From Aquabacter sp965279295 (lineage in GTDB: Bacteria > Pseudomonadota > Alphaproteobacteria > Rhizobiales > Xanthobacteraceae), in the NCBI GenBank assembly GCA_965279295.1, contig CBDIHQ010000006.1: a DNA stretch of 64,000 nt; one strand, 5' to 3'. Shown here in pieces: positions 17,898 through 27,214 of this stretch. Position numbers and translations under genes: made by a program. The first letter of the stretch is position 1. Every line of letters begins with the position of its first letter. The notes under the pieces are model-generated. The model was not told where the DNA came from and did not search any database. It saw nothing but the letters and a program-made list of their open reading frames with translations.

Positions 17898-18820
17898 GCC
17901 ACCCCGCCTGCCTCGGTCTTCAGCCAGGCGGCACCACAGGCTTTCGCCAGTTCGCGCACCCGCAGGATATAGCTCTGGCGCTCGGTGACGGAGATGACCC
18001 CGCGCGCGTCCAGCAGATTGAAGACGTGGGACGCCTTGATGCACTGGTCGTAGGCGGGCAACACCATCAGGTGCTTCTCGCCGGCGTCGCCAGCCTTGAG
18101 GTAGCGCACGCAGGCGCCCTCCGCCATGCGGAACTGCTCCAGCAGCATGTCGGTGTCGGCGTGCTCGAAATTGTGCCGGGAATATTCCTGCTCGGCCTGC
18201 TTGAACACGTCGCCATATGTGACCTTCTCGGCGCCTTCGCGGCCGTTGAAGTTGAGGTCGTAGACGTTCTCGACCCCCTGCACATACATGGCGAGGCGTT
18301 CCAGGCCATAGGTCAGTTCGCCGGCCACCGGCGCGCATTCAAAGCCCGCCACCTGCTGGAAATAGGTGAATTGCGAGACTTCCATCCCATCACACCAGCA
18401 TTCCCAGCCCAGACCCCAGGCGCCGAGGGTCGGGCTTTCCCAATCGTCCTCGACGAAACGCACGTCGTGCAGCTTCGTATCGATGCCGATGGCGGCGAGC
18501 GAGCGCAGATAGAGGTCTTGCAGATCGTCCGGCGAGGGCTTCAGGATGACCTGGAATTGGTAATAATGCTGGAGCCGGTTGGGGTTCTCGCCATAACGCC
18601 CGTCCTTCGGGCGGCGCGAGGGCTGCACATAAGCCGCCTTCCAATGGCGCGGCCCGAGCGCCCGCAGCGTGGTTGAGGGATGGAACGTGCCTGCTCCCAC
18701 TTCCATGTCGTAGGGCTGCAGGATCACGCAGCCCTGGTCGGCCCAGAACCGCTGCAAAGTCAGAAGGAGCCCCTGGAAGGACTTGTCCGGTCGCATATGC
18801 GGCGGCAGCGCCGAATCCAT
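17894..18820 (-). CDS. glyQ: Glycyl-tRNA synthetase alpha subunit
   Basis: About 308 residues. Carries SFQGLLLTLQRFWADQGC, QPYDMEVGAGTFHPSTTLRALGP written here as two family signatures QPYDMEVGAGTFHP and RALGP, then QPSRRPKDGRYGENPNR and EMEVSQF-type GMEVSQFTYFQQ, all diagnostic of the catalytic class II alpha chain. It activates glycine and transfers it to tRNA-Gly with GlyS. ATG at 18820 is preferred (AGGA about 9 bp upstream); an upstream in-frame ATG at 18883 would add 21 unconserved residues. The stop overlaps the MHS transporter start by 4 bp. Confidence 0.96.
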   Translation of the reverse strand: MDSALPPHMRPDKSFQGLLLTLQRFWADQGCVILQPYDMEVGAGTFHPSTTLRALGPRHWKAAYVQPSRRPKDGRYGENPNRLQHYYQFQVILKPSPDDLQDLYLRSLAAIGIDTKLHDVRFVEDDWESPTLGAWGLGWECWCDGMEVSQFTYFQQVAGFECAPVAGELTYGLERLAMYVQGVENVYDLNFNGREGAEKVTYGDVFKQAEQEYSRHNFEHADTDMLLEQFRMAEGACVRYLKAGDAGEKHLMVLPAYDQCIKASHVFNLLDARGVISVTERQSYILRVRELAKACGAAWLKTEAGGVA

Positions 18821-19047
18821 CTGGTGTCCTATCGGATTGTCGCGTGGTGGCGCCCAAGGGGGCGCGTCAAGGGCGCGCGGCAAGAAGCGCGCGGGCGGAC
18901 ACTAGTTGCGCGCCGGGGCGAGATCAAGCTGAAGCAACGGCGTCGGTTCCCGCAAAGGACGGTGGTTAACGAAAAATCTATGTGAATGAACCCAATGGGT
19001 TGCACGGCGTTATTAGGGTCTACGGGAAGCGATAAGGAGACAATATC

Positions 19048-19464
19048 ATGCACAAGCTTACCCTCGCCACCGCCGCGTTTCTGGCCCTGTCCACCATCGG
19101 CGCCTCTGCTCAGATGAGCGGCACCGCTGCCGGACAGGACCCGCACAAGGGTCCGGCTCAAGAAGGCGGCCGCACCACCATGACGCCTGGCGCCAGCGGC
19201 TCCGGCGCCGTGAACCCTGGTGACAAGGCTGCCCAGCCGAGCCGCAGCGGCACCATGGCGACGCCGAACACCCAGTCCGGCGGCGCTCAGGAAGGCAGCC
19301 GCGTCCAGGCCACTCCGGGTGGCAGCAGCACCATGGGCGGCACCGACGCCACTGGCTCGGTTGCGCCGCGCACCGGCTCGGGCACAGCCCCGACCCCGAA
19401 CACGCAGGCCGGCCCCGCCCAGGAAGGCGGCCGCACCGGCGCCACCCCCGGCGCCACGCGCTGA
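19048..19464 (+). CDS. Small secreted Gly/Thr/Pro-rich repeat protein
   Basis: 138 residues of unknown function. An N-terminal signal peptide ends near ASAQ (residue 22). The mature part is low complexity with three imperfect copies of a QEGGR-(T/V)-x-x-TPG motif (around residues 38-50, 80-92 and 121-135) and two PNTQ(S/A)G segments. There are no cysteines and no predicted globular core. An AAGGAG Shine-Dalgarno lies about 10 bp before the ATG. It is divergent from glyQ and followed by a strong hairpin terminator shared with the convergent TRAP binding protein gene. It is probably a periplasmic or cell-surface disordered protein; nothing more can be supported. Confidence 0.75.
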   Translation: MHKLTLATAAFLALSTIGASAQMSGTAAGQDPHKGPAQEGGRTTMTPGASGSGAVNPGDKAAQPSRSGTMATPNTQSGGAQEGSRVQATPGGSSTMGGTDATGSVAPRTGSGTAPTPNTQAGPAQEGGRTGATPGATR

Positions 19465-19519
19465 AGCCACGCGCTCACGGCCGGCGTCGAATGACGCTGC
19501 GCCTTGAGCGCAGGGCAAA

Positions 19520-19556
19520 AAAAGACCCCGGAGCACATTGTGCTCCGGGGTCTTTT
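19520..19556. terminator. Bidirectional rho-independent terminator
   Basis: A perfect 17-bp stem with a 3-nt loop (19520-19536 and 19540-19556), flanked by A-run on one side and T-run on the other, lies between the convergent repeat-protein and TRAP genes. It can end transcripts in both directions. Confidence 0.93.
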
Positions 19557-19575
19557 CGTGTGTCAGACGGCCGGA

Positions 19576-20667
19576 TCAGCCGCGGGTGCGGGCGCGGACC
19601 ATGTAGTCGTCATAGGTGTATTCGACGATCTGCCACCACAGATATTCCTCGTTGCGGAACGCCTTGGCCGCATCGTGGACCTTCTTGAAGTCCGGGTTCT
19701 TCTCGCTGATTTCCGCATAGAGTTCCTGCGCGACCTTGTAGCAGGCGTCCATCATCTCGTTCGGGAAGCGGCGGAGCTGCGTGCCGGCCTTGACCAGCCG
19801 CTGCACGGCGGCGGGGTTCTTGGCATCGTAATTGGCCAGCATGTTCTCGTTGGCCTGTGCGGCGGTGGCGCGCAGGATGGCCTGGTAGCTCTTGGGAAGC
19901 TCGTTCCACTTGGTCTGGTTGTAGAAGAAGGTCAGCGAAGCGCAGCCTTCCCACCAGCCGGGATAATAATAATAAGGCGCGACCTTCTGGAGGCCGAGCT
20001 TCTCGTCGTCATAGGGGCCGACCCATTCGGCGGCGTCGATGGTGCCCTTTTCCAGCGCGGGATAGATGTCGCCGCCGGCCAGCTGCTGCGGCACGACGCC
20101 AAGCTTGGCCATGATCTGGCCAGCGATGCCCGCGATGCGCATCTTGAGGCCCTGGAGATCCTGGACCGTCTTGATTTCCTTGCGGAACCAGCCGCCCATC
20201 TGACCGCCGGTGTTGCCGCCGGGCAGCATGTAGACGTTGTACTTCTTGTAGAAGTCGTTCAGCAGCTCAAGTCCGCCGCCATGGTAGAACCATGCATTGA
20301 TCTGGCGGGCATTGAGGCCGAACGGAAAGGCGGAGCCGAACGCGAAGGTCGGATCCTTGCCGACATAGTAATAAGAGGCGGTGTGGCACATCTCGACGGT
20401 GTTGTTCTGCGTCGCGTCGAGGGCCTGAAGGCCGGGCACGATTTCGCCGGCCGCGAACACCTGGATCTGGAACTTGCCGTCGGTCGCTTCGGAGACGGTC
20501 TTGGCCATCAGTTCGGCGGCGCCGTAGATGGTGTCGAGCGACTTCGGGAACGAGGACGTGCAGCGCCACTTCACTTCGGGCGTGGACTGCGCAAGTGCGG
20601 GCATGGCAACAGCCGTCGAGGCGGCGACACCCGCGCCTGCGGCGGTCAGGAATTCACGGCGTTTCAT
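19576..20667 (-). CDS. TRAP transporter substrate-binding protein, TakP-like (2-oxo acid)
   Basis: 363 residues starting with a twin-arginine-type signal (KRREFL, then a hydrophobic stretch and AxA at about residue 26). The mature sequence follows the DctP family and closely resembles Rhodobacter TakP as I recall it: SSFPKSLDTIYG, GQMGGWFRKEI, LKMRIAGIAG, the substrate-binding Arg in that segment, and ATEWVGPYDDEKLG-like EWVGPYDDEKLG. TakP binds 2-oxo acids such as pyruvate with a sodium ion for a DctQM permease. No dctQ/dctM genes adjoin it, so the permease is elsewhere or the protein is an orphan. The gene ends at the shared terminator. Confidence 0.9.
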   Translation of the reverse strand: MKRREFLTAAGAGVAASTAVAMPALAQSTPEVKWRCTSSFPKSLDTIYGAAELMAKTVSEATDGKFQIQVFAAGEIVPGLQALDATQNNTVEMCHTASYYYVGKDPTFAFGSAFPFGLNARQINAWFYHGGGLELLNDFYKKYNVYMLPGGNTGGQMGGWFRKEIKTVQDLQGLKMRIAGIAGQIMAKLGVVPQQLAGGDIYPALEKGTIDAAEWVGPYDDEKLGLQKVAPYYYYPGWWEGCASLTFFYNQTKWNELPKSYQAILRATAAQANENMLANYDAKNPAAVQRLVKAGTQLRRFPNEMMDACYKVAQELYAEISEKNPDFKKVHDAAKAFRNEEYLWWQIVEYTYDDYMVRARTRG

Positions 20668-20795
20668 AGGCGTCTCCCTGGATCATCTTTTGGAACGTGT
20701 GTTGGACGTTCACCCCGCTTCCTTCTAGTGCGCCCCGCGCACGGATGGAAGCGCCTCCGGCGTCATCCCAAAGACTGAGAGGGCGGGACTTCGCG

Positions 20796-21895
<1,100 letters not shown>

Positions 21896-21908
<13 letters not shown>

Positions 21909-22612
21909 GTCGAGCCCTCCCGATCTGATTTGTCTCTTCCTTTGCACACCCGCTGGGCGCGGTCGAGGCTGGCGGCGATGTCAGCCTGAAGCTCCGGCAG
22001 CAGGTCGGCCTCGAACCAGGGGTTCGCCTTGAGCCATCCAGTGTTGCGCCAGGAGGGATGGGGCAGCGCATAAACCCGCGTGTCGTTGCGCGAAGCCCGC
22101 ACCTGCCGCCACGCCGCCACCGTCTCGGTGAGCCCCTTGCCCAGCAGATGCCCCAGGCCGAGGCGCTTCAGATGATAGGCCTGCGCCGGGCGGCCGATGG
22201 CCAGCACGAGGTCAAATTCAGGCAGGGTCGCGAACAGCCGGTCGTGCCAGAGCGCCAAGCACTCCCGGCGCGGCGGCAGGTCCGAGCCCTTGGCGTCCTG
22301 GCCGGGAAAGCAGAAGCCCATGGGGGCGATGGCGATGCGCGACACATCGTAGAAGGTGGCATCGTCCACACCCATCCAGCGGCGCAGGCGGTTGCCGGAG
22401 GCATCGGTGAAGGGAATGCCGGAAAGGTGCACCTTGGTGCCCGGCGCCTGGCTCGCCACCAGAATGCGCGCGGTGGCGGACGCCCGCAGCACCGGGCGCG
22501 GCTCATGCGGCAGCGGCGCGCCGATCGGCGTCTCCACGCACGCGCGGCAGGCACGGATCGCGCCCAGCAAATCGTCCAGTTCCCCCTGCCCCGCGCCAGT
22601 CTCAGCCATCAA
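21896..22612 (-). CDS. Uracil-DNA glycosylase family protein
   Basis: 238 residues of the PF03167 superfamily. It shows SQAPGTKVHLSGIPFTDASG in place of the GxxPG active-site loop, the RIAIAPMGFCFPG segment and a C-terminal ALPHPSWRNTGW, equivalent to the HPSxRN DNA-intercalation loop. The N-terminal CRACVET hints at a cysteine pair, but a full four-cysteine Fe-S set as in family 4 is not evident. Probable role: excision of uracil from DNA. It lies 14 bp downstream of the GST gene and overlaps mrp, making a three-gene run. Confidence 0.82.
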
Positions 22613-22626
22613 TGATCAGACCGCCC

Positions 22627-23256
22627 TCAGGCCCCCGCCTTTGCGGCGGGACGTGCCGAGACTTCAGCGCGCCAGCGGGCGATGTTGGTATGGTCTTCCG
22701 GCACGGCGATGCGGGCGGCGCGCATGAAGTCGATCGCGACCAGGGCGACGATGTCGGCGGCGGTGAAGCGGTCGAGCGCAATATAGCGGCTGTCGCCCAG
22801 GCGCCAGTCGAGATAGGCGAGGAAATCCAGGGCCTTCGGCTTGTTCGCCTCGCCCCACTCCTTCACCTGCGGCACCTCCCGCTCGGCAAGGGCGGGATGG
22901 ATGTGCCGAAAGGCGAACTGGATCGGCAGCATCAGCTCGATCTCGCACTGGCGCAGCCACATCTCCACCAGACCCTGCTCCTCGGCGGTGCGGCCGAACA
23001 GGTTGGGCTCCGGGTGCAACGCCTCGAAATAGCGGCAGATGGCGATGCTTTCCGCGATCACCGTGCCGCTTTCCAATTGGAGCACAGGGAGCTTCTTGCG
23101 CGGATTCAGCGCCAGGAAATCGTCCTGCATGTGCTCCATCTTGGCGAGATCCACCATCACCACCGGAACCTCGACGCCCTTCTCCGCAAGGAAGAACTGC
23201 ACACGACGGGGATTGGGCGAGCGGGTGGAAAGATAGAGCAGCATGGCCGTGGTCAT
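22627..23256 (-). CDS. Glutathione S-transferase family protein
   Basis: About 209 residues. The N-terminal thioredoxin-fold domain has the LYLSTRSPNPRRVQ active-site region, a cis-Pro segment KKLPVLQLESG and the ESxAI glutathione-binding turn (AESIAICRY). An all-helical C-terminal domain follows. Such enzymes conjugate or reduce with glutathione in the cytosol; the substrate is unknown. The start is uncertain: ATG 23256 fits family length, ATG 23244 is possible, and the frame also reads upstream from ATG 23292 or TTG 23304. It is the first gene of the GST-UDG-mrp run and lies just downstream of tRNA-Val on the same strand. Confidence 0.88.
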   Translation of the reverse strand: MTTAMLLYLSTRSPNPRRVQFFLAEKGVEVPVVMVDLAKMEHMQDDFLALNPRKKLPVLQLESGTVIAESIAICRYFEALHPEPNLFGRTAEEQGLVEMWLRQCEIELMLPIQFAFRHIHPALAEREVPQVKEWGEANKPKALDFLAYLDWRLGDSRYIALDRFTAADIVALVAIDFMRAARIAVPEDHTNIARWRAEVSARPAAKAGA

Positions 23257-23347
23257 TCCCGTGACTTCGACGGGGGACAGACCATGGGACATGGGCAGCG
23301 TCAAGGCGCGAGCGGCTGCGGAATGCGGGTGCTGCCGAAGGCAGGAA

Positions 23348-23422
23348 TGGTGGGCGATACAGGGATTGAACCTGTGACCCCTCCCGTGTGAAGGGAGTGC
23401 TCTCCCGCTGAGCTAATCGCCC
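23348..23422 (-). tRNA. tRNA-Val (CAC)
   Basis: Full cloverleaf on the minus strand: 7-bp acceptor GGGCGAT/ATCGCCC, D stem GCTC/GAGC, anticodon stem CTCCC/GGGAG with loop TTCACAC (anticodon CAC, reads GTG), T stem ACAGG/CCTGT with TTCAATC loop, and encoded CCA. Confidence 0.97.
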
Positions 23423-23562
23423 TGCCATGGTCGCGCCAATGGCGAGAGGCGCGATGTAGTGCGGCAGGCGCCGAAGTGTCAAGGCCCTTTGCGTGGGAAG
23501 AGGGGGACACAGGCGACTTGATCGGCTGGGACCCTGCTTGAACGCGTAGACGCCTCTTCATT

Positions 23563-23668
23563 GTCATGGCCGAGCTTGTCCCGGTTATCCAGAAACTCGC
23601 CGGGGATCTGCCTTCAAGGCACGCGAGGCGGCCCGGCTTGGATGGCCGGGACAGGCCAAGCCTGACCA
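23563..23668. repeat. Intergenic palindromic repeat element
   Basis: Two 14-nt arms, TGTCCCGGTTATCC at 23577-23590 and GGATGGCCGGGACA at 23640-23653, pair with two G-T mismatches; the flanks (GTCATGGCC and GGCCAAGCCTGAC) extend the partial symmetry. The core resembles dispersed intergenic elements common in rhizobial genomes. It is fused to a short coding-like stretch. Confidence 0.65.
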
Positions 23669-23801
23669 CATTAAAGATGTGCTGGAGCGCTTGGAGGCTT
23701 CCGCCGAGGGGCCGTCGCTGAGCGATCTGGTCGTAGCGGACGGTCTCAAGGTGACCGCCAAGACGGTCGCCGCAAAGTTAAAATCCACGCCGAAATCTTG
23801 A
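23610..23801 (+). pseudogene. Coding-like remnant without a proper start
   Basis: The frame ending at the TGA at 23799 translates to a protein-like sequence: KAREAARLGWPGQAKPD, then HIKDVLERLEASAEGPSLSD and VADGLKVTAKTVAAKLK. Its composition and amphipathic helices look genuine, unlike the upstream part, which is the palindromic repeat read through. It is open only from 23550 and lacks an ATG; a GTG at 23679 would give a peptide of about 40 residues. I read it as the 3' end of a gene whose front was replaced by the repeat. The family is unknown. Confidence 0.4.
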
Positions 23802-23812
23802 ACTTGGCCGTC

Positions 23813-23840
23813 GCTTAGACGGCTAACGCTACGTCTAAGC
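23813..23840. repeat. Inverted repeat, possible operator or hairpin
   Basis: Perfect 9-bp arms GCTTAGACG (23813-23821) and CGTCTAAGC (23832-23840) around a 10-nt spacer, about 105 bp before the secreted-protein ATG at 23945. No good T-run follows, so an operator is as likely as a terminator. Confidence 0.5.
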
Positions 23841-23944
23841 TTTGAAATGCTTGCATTTGTCGCATCTCAAGGTGGCGATAAAATAATGACGACTGGCATG
23901 GAACTTGTTTTTATTTGGTGATTCATAGGGGGAGTTACAAGCCG

Positions 23945-24298
23945 ATGAGATCCGCCGTTCGCGCCGGTCTGGCGCTCGTGTTCCTTGTGTCCGCGTCATC
24001 CGCCTTCAGTGCCGAAGGCCAGCGCATCTCGGTCATCGATGGAGATCCCGGCCAGTCCGCCTATCAGCGGCTGGTCAATCAGGGCTACCGCGTGGACGTC
24101 TTCCTGGATGGCGTCAAGCAACGTTTCACCCTCACCGCCGATGAGCGGCAGGGCGTCATCGTCCGCTTCTCGGTGGCGCCGAGCGGCGATATTCGCACCG
24201 ACACCGAGGGCCGCTTCGTCGAAGAAACCGTAAGGGGCAAGGTTGAAATCCGCGCTTGGCGTGATCCAGCCGCCCTGCCCGGTCCGGTCGATATCTAG
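23945..24298 (+). CDS. Small secreted protein of unknown function
   Basis: 117 residues with a clear signal peptide (RSAVRAGLALVFLVSASSAFSA, cleavage near residue 23, given here in two parts RSAVRAGLALV and FLVSASSAFSA). The mature part is a small mixed domain rich in charged residues and beta-prone stretches (QGYRVDVFLDGVKQRFTLTA); no cysteines and no known motif. ATG 23945 is preferred because GGGGGAG lies about 12 bp upstream; a TTG at 23915 would put extra residues before the signal. It converges with the inositol-phosphatase gene 9 bp away. Confidence 0.7.
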   Translation: MRSAVRAGLALVFLVSASSAFSAEGQRISVIDGDPGQSAYQRLVNQGYRVDVFLDGVKQRFTLTADERQGVIVRFSVAPSGDIRTDTEGRFVEETVRGKVEIRAWRDPAALPGPVDI

Positions 24299-24307
24299 GG
24301 TCACAGC

Positions 24308-25162
24308 TTAGGCCGCCTTGGAGCAGATATCGGCGAGGATGCCCGCCTCGCCGATGGCGAGGGCCTGACGCCAGCCGCGCAGGTTCGGTACGTCGTCCTT
24401 GCCGTTCGGGGCGGCGAATGAGGTGAACGGCACCCAGCCATCGGCAGTCTGCGTGCGCACGGAGCCGCCTGCCGACAGGACCAGCGCGATGCCGGCCGCC
24501 ACGTCCCATACGTTGGGCCGCTGAAACCATGCGGCTTGCATGAGGCCGGCCGCGACGAAGGCGCATTCGATGCCTGCCGACCCGGTCTTACGGGGATCGG
24601 CTGCAATATCGAGGCGTTCCGTGATGCCGGGCGAACCCACCAGTCGGCGGCGCACGGCGGCATTCGGCGTGGGCTTGATGACGTCGTTCTCGAACATCAG
24701 CGGGCCGTTCCGCCGCGCGTGATAGACGCCGGATCGAAGGGCGTGGCTGGTGGACACCCACACCGCTCCCGCCACCGGCTCGCCCTCAAACAAAACACCG
24801 ATGCAGCCGGCGAACAGCGGAAACCCGTTGACGAAATTGGCGGTGCCGTCGATCGGGTCCACCGCCCAGATGAAGCCGGAGCCGTAAACCCGCTCGTCGT
24901 TGAATTCTTCGCCGAGGATTTCGTGATCGGGAAAGTTTTCGGAGACCCGCGTGCGGATCAATTGCTCCACGCGCGTGTCCACTTCCGAGACCGGATCGCG
25001 CAGAGACAGAGCCTCCTTGTCCGCGCCCGGCTTGTAGCGGATTGCCAACGTGCCACCGAGGGCCGCGGTGATCTCGGTTCCCGCGAGCCGGGCGAGGTCC
25101 ACGGCGAGCGCCTCGATCTTCTTGAGATTTTCGTCGGACAATTCGCTCACAGCAGCGCTCAT
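24308..25162 (-). CDS. Inositol monophosphatase family protein
   Basis: 284 residues. It has the metal-binding motifs of the superfamily: GEEF (after DHEIL), WAVDPIDGTANFVNG and a C-terminal WDVAAGIALVLSAGG. The family dephosphorylates small phosphate monoesters such as inositol or histidinol phosphate, or PAP, with magnesium. HisN-type histidinol-phosphate phosphatase is a real alternative in alphaproteobacteria, but no his gene is nearby, so I leave the substrate open. AAGGAG precedes the ATG at 25162 by 6 bp. A second superfamily member, CysQ-like, lies at 50079. Confidence 0.88.
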   Translation of the reverse strand: MSAAVSELSDENLKKIEALAVDLARLAGTEITAALGGTLAIRYKPGADKEALSLRDPVSEVDTRVEQLIRTRVSENFPDHEILGEEFNDERVYGSGFIWAVDPIDGTANFVNGFPLFAGCIGVLFEGEPVAGAVWVSTSHALRSGVYHARRNGPLMFENDVIKPTPNAAVRRRLVGSPGITERLDIAADPRKTGSAGIECAFVAAGLMQAAWFQRPNVWDVAAGIALVLSAGGSVRTQTADGWVPFTSFAAPNGKDDVPNLRGWRQALAIGEAGILADICSKAA

Positions 25163-25226
25163 CGGATGCTCCTTGACGCGGGACTGTCACGAAAACCCGC
25201 CGGGCGGCGGGTGGTTCCCGCTCCGC

Positions 25227-25529
25227 TTAGAAGCCCCAGCGGTAATAGCCGCGGTCGGGATCAATGCATGTGTAGCCCACGAAGCATTGCGGCGTGTCGC
25301 GGGCCGGCACCCATTCGGGCTTGAGCGCCTGCCCCGGCATGCAGAAGCGCAGGCTGGAAACGTAGCGGTCGAACGTTGTCGCGGACGTGTCCATCACCAC
25401 CCCGCCCTGCCGCGCCACCATGCCGGCGGCGCTGGCGCAGGCCATCTTGTAGCTCGCGGGCCGCGCCTGCGCCGGAAACGCGGCACACAGGGTGCCGGCG
25501 GCGATGAGTACAATCGGAACCATGCGCAT
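25227..25529 (-). CDS. Small secreted cysteine-containing protein
   Basis: 100 residues, unknown family. Signal peptide of about 22 residues ending AQA. The mature part has four cysteines (CASAAG, RFCMPG, QCFVGYTC), enough for two disulfides, and ends in an aromatic YYRWGF. AGGAGG lies 8 bp before ATG 25529, which decides the start within a longer open frame. It is upstream of, and divergent from, the alpha/beta hydrolase. A periplasmic location is likely; the function cannot be inferred. Confidence 0.7.
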   Translation of the reverse strand: MRMVPIVLIAAGTLCAAFPAQARPASYKMACASAAGMVARQGGVVMDTSATTFDRYVSSLRFCMPGQALKPEWVPARDTPQCFVGYTCIDPDRGYYRWGF

Positions 25530-25632
25530 GGACGCAGCCTCCTGAATATCCAGACGGAGTGGAAGGATTGATAGCGCGCCGCGGTTCCATCGCCAGCTTT
25601 GCAGGCGGCTTGCGGCCCGTTTAACCTGGGGC

Positions 25633-26460
25633 ATGCCGAACAGCGCCCTGCCCCTTCGCAGCCACCGGGTCACGACACCGGACGGCCTCTCCATCGCTGT
25701 GAAGGAATGGGGCGACCCGGACGGGCGAGCGGTCCTGTTCATCCACGGATATGCCCAGGCCGGGCTGTGCTGGACCCATCAGGTCGGCGATCCCGCGATC
25801 GCCCATTTGCGGCTCGTCACCTATGACCTGCGCGGCCACGGCGCTTCGGACAAGCCTCTCGGTGGGCATTATTATCGCGAGAGCCGGCCCTGGGCCGACG
25901 AGGTGCAGGCCATCATCACGCAGTGCGGCCTGGAGCGGCCGGTGCTGGTGGGGTGGTCTTACGGCGGGCGGATCATCTGCGATTATCTCGCCGCCTACGG
26001 TTCGGACAGCCTCGCGGGCCTTGTCTTCGTGGATGCGGTCACCGACACCGCCCGGCATTTCTACGGTTCCTGTAACGCCCTGATGCGGCAGATGACCGAT
26101 GCCGAGCCAGAGGTGTGCATCGCCGCCACCCGCGCCTTCCTGCGCGCCTGCTTCCACACCCAGCCGGAACCGGACCTGTTCGAGACCCTGCTCGCCGCCT
26201 CCATGATGGCGCCGCCCCAGGTGCGCGCCGCCATGGGACGCCCGGCGGAGCACGGCCATCTGCTCGACACGCTGGGCATTCCCGCGCTTGTGATCCATGG
26301 CTTGGAAGATCAGGTGATCACGCGTGCCATGGCCGAGTATATCGCGGCGAGCATGTCCGGCGCGCGCCTGGAATGGCTCGCCACCGGCCACGCACCGTTT
26401 CTGGAAAATCCGTCTCGCTTCAACGGTTTGCTGGGGGATTTCCTGCATTCCCTTGGGTGA
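25633..26460 (+). CDS. Alpha/beta hydrolase
   Basis: 275 residues. Oxyanion-hole segment LFIHGYAQAG, nucleophile elbow GWSYGG (Ser), an acid in HGLEDQVI and catalytic His in TGHAPFLENP form a standard serine-hydrolase triad with a cap domain between. The fold places it with haloperoxidase/epoxide hydrolase/esterase-like enzymes; Ser as nucleophile excludes a dehalogenase mechanism. No substrate can be named. It stands alone, followed 123 bp later by the L,D-transpeptidase. Confidence 0.88.
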   Translation: MPNSALPLRSHRVTTPDGLSIAVKEWGDPDGRAVLFIHGYAQAGLCWTHQVGDPAIAHLRLVTYDLRGHGASDKPLGGHYYRESRPWADEVQAIITQCGLERPVLVGWSYGGRIICDYLAAYGSDSLAGLVFVDAVTDTARHFYGSCNALMRQMTDAEPEVCIAATRAFLRACFHTQPEPDLFETLLAASMMAPPQVRAAMGRPAEHGHLLDTLGIPALVIHGLEDQVITRAMAEYIAASMSGARLEWLATGHAPFLENPSRFNGLLGDFLHSLG

Positions 26461-26583
26461 GACGCATCACAGACGCGTGGGACGGGAACTTGCACAGCCA
26501 TAAATCGGTTGCAGCAGTGCCGCATTTGCGGCGAGATCATGATCAGGCGCATGTGCTGTTCCAGGGCGCCAAAGGGACATGAG

Positions 26584-27162
26584 ATGGGCTCGTTGAGATT
26601 TAGGCTTTTCGCTGCGACCGCCCTCCTGGCCAGCGCCATAGCGCTCCCCGCGCATGCGGATGACCGCTACGAGATTTTCAATTTCAATTCGCTGTTCGGC
26701 GGAATGACCGCGGGCACCTCAGGGATGCCGCGCCAGATGGTGGCGATCGACCCCAAATATGCGCCCGGCAGCATCGTCGTCAGCACCAGCGAGCGGCGCC
26801 TCTATTACGTGACCGCGCGTGGTCAGGCCGTGCAGTATGGCGTGGGCGTCGGCCGCGACGGCTTCCAGTGGTCCGGCGTGAAGACCGTGAGCGCGAAGCG
26901 CGAATGGCCGGGCTGGACCCCGCCCGCGCAGATGCTGAAGCGCCGCCCCGACCTGCCGCGCTACATGCCCGGCGGCATCGACAACCCGCTCGGCGCGCGC
27001 GCCATGTATCTCGGCTCCAGCCTCTACCGCATCCACGGCTCCAACGAGCCCGAGACCATCGGCCAGGCGGTCTCCTCGGGATGCATCCGCATGACCAACG
27101 ACGACGTCACCGATCTCTACAATCGCGTGAAGGTCGGCGCGACGGTCTATGTGATGCGGTGA
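26584..27162 (+). CDS. L,D-transpeptidase (ErfK/YbiS/YkuD family)
   Basis: 192 residues. A signal peptide ends near PAHA (residue 22). The YkuD catalytic domain shows the conserved RIHGSNEPETIGQAVSSGCI (motif HGx(n)SxGCIR, catalytic Cys). These periplasmic enzymes make 3-3 cross-links in peptidoglycan or attach proteins to it. The domain spans most of the mature chain; no LysM or PG-binding domain is present. ATG 26584 is chosen because it begins the signal peptide; an upstream frame exists but lacks that property. Alphaproteobacteria carry many paralogues. Confidence 0.93.
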   Translation: MGSLRFRLFAATALLASAIALPAHADDRYEIFNFNSLFGGMTAGTSGMPRQMVAIDPKYAPGSIVVSTSERRLYYVTARGQAVQYGVGVGRDGFQWSGVKTVSAKREWPGWTPPAQMLKRRPDLPRYMPGGIDNPLGARAMYLGSSLYRIHGSNEPETIGQAVSSGCIRMTNDDVTDLYNRVKVGATVYVMR

Positions 27163-27214
27163 TGTGATTTGGGGTGGCGCGGCTTTGGTGGTGTTTGTCG
27201 AGTGACTGCGGCAT

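Noticed and set aside
23348..23422. tRNA-Val as an attachment site of an integrated element
   Set aside because: No integrase and no duplicated tRNA 3' end were seen nearby; only a palindromic repeat adjoins.
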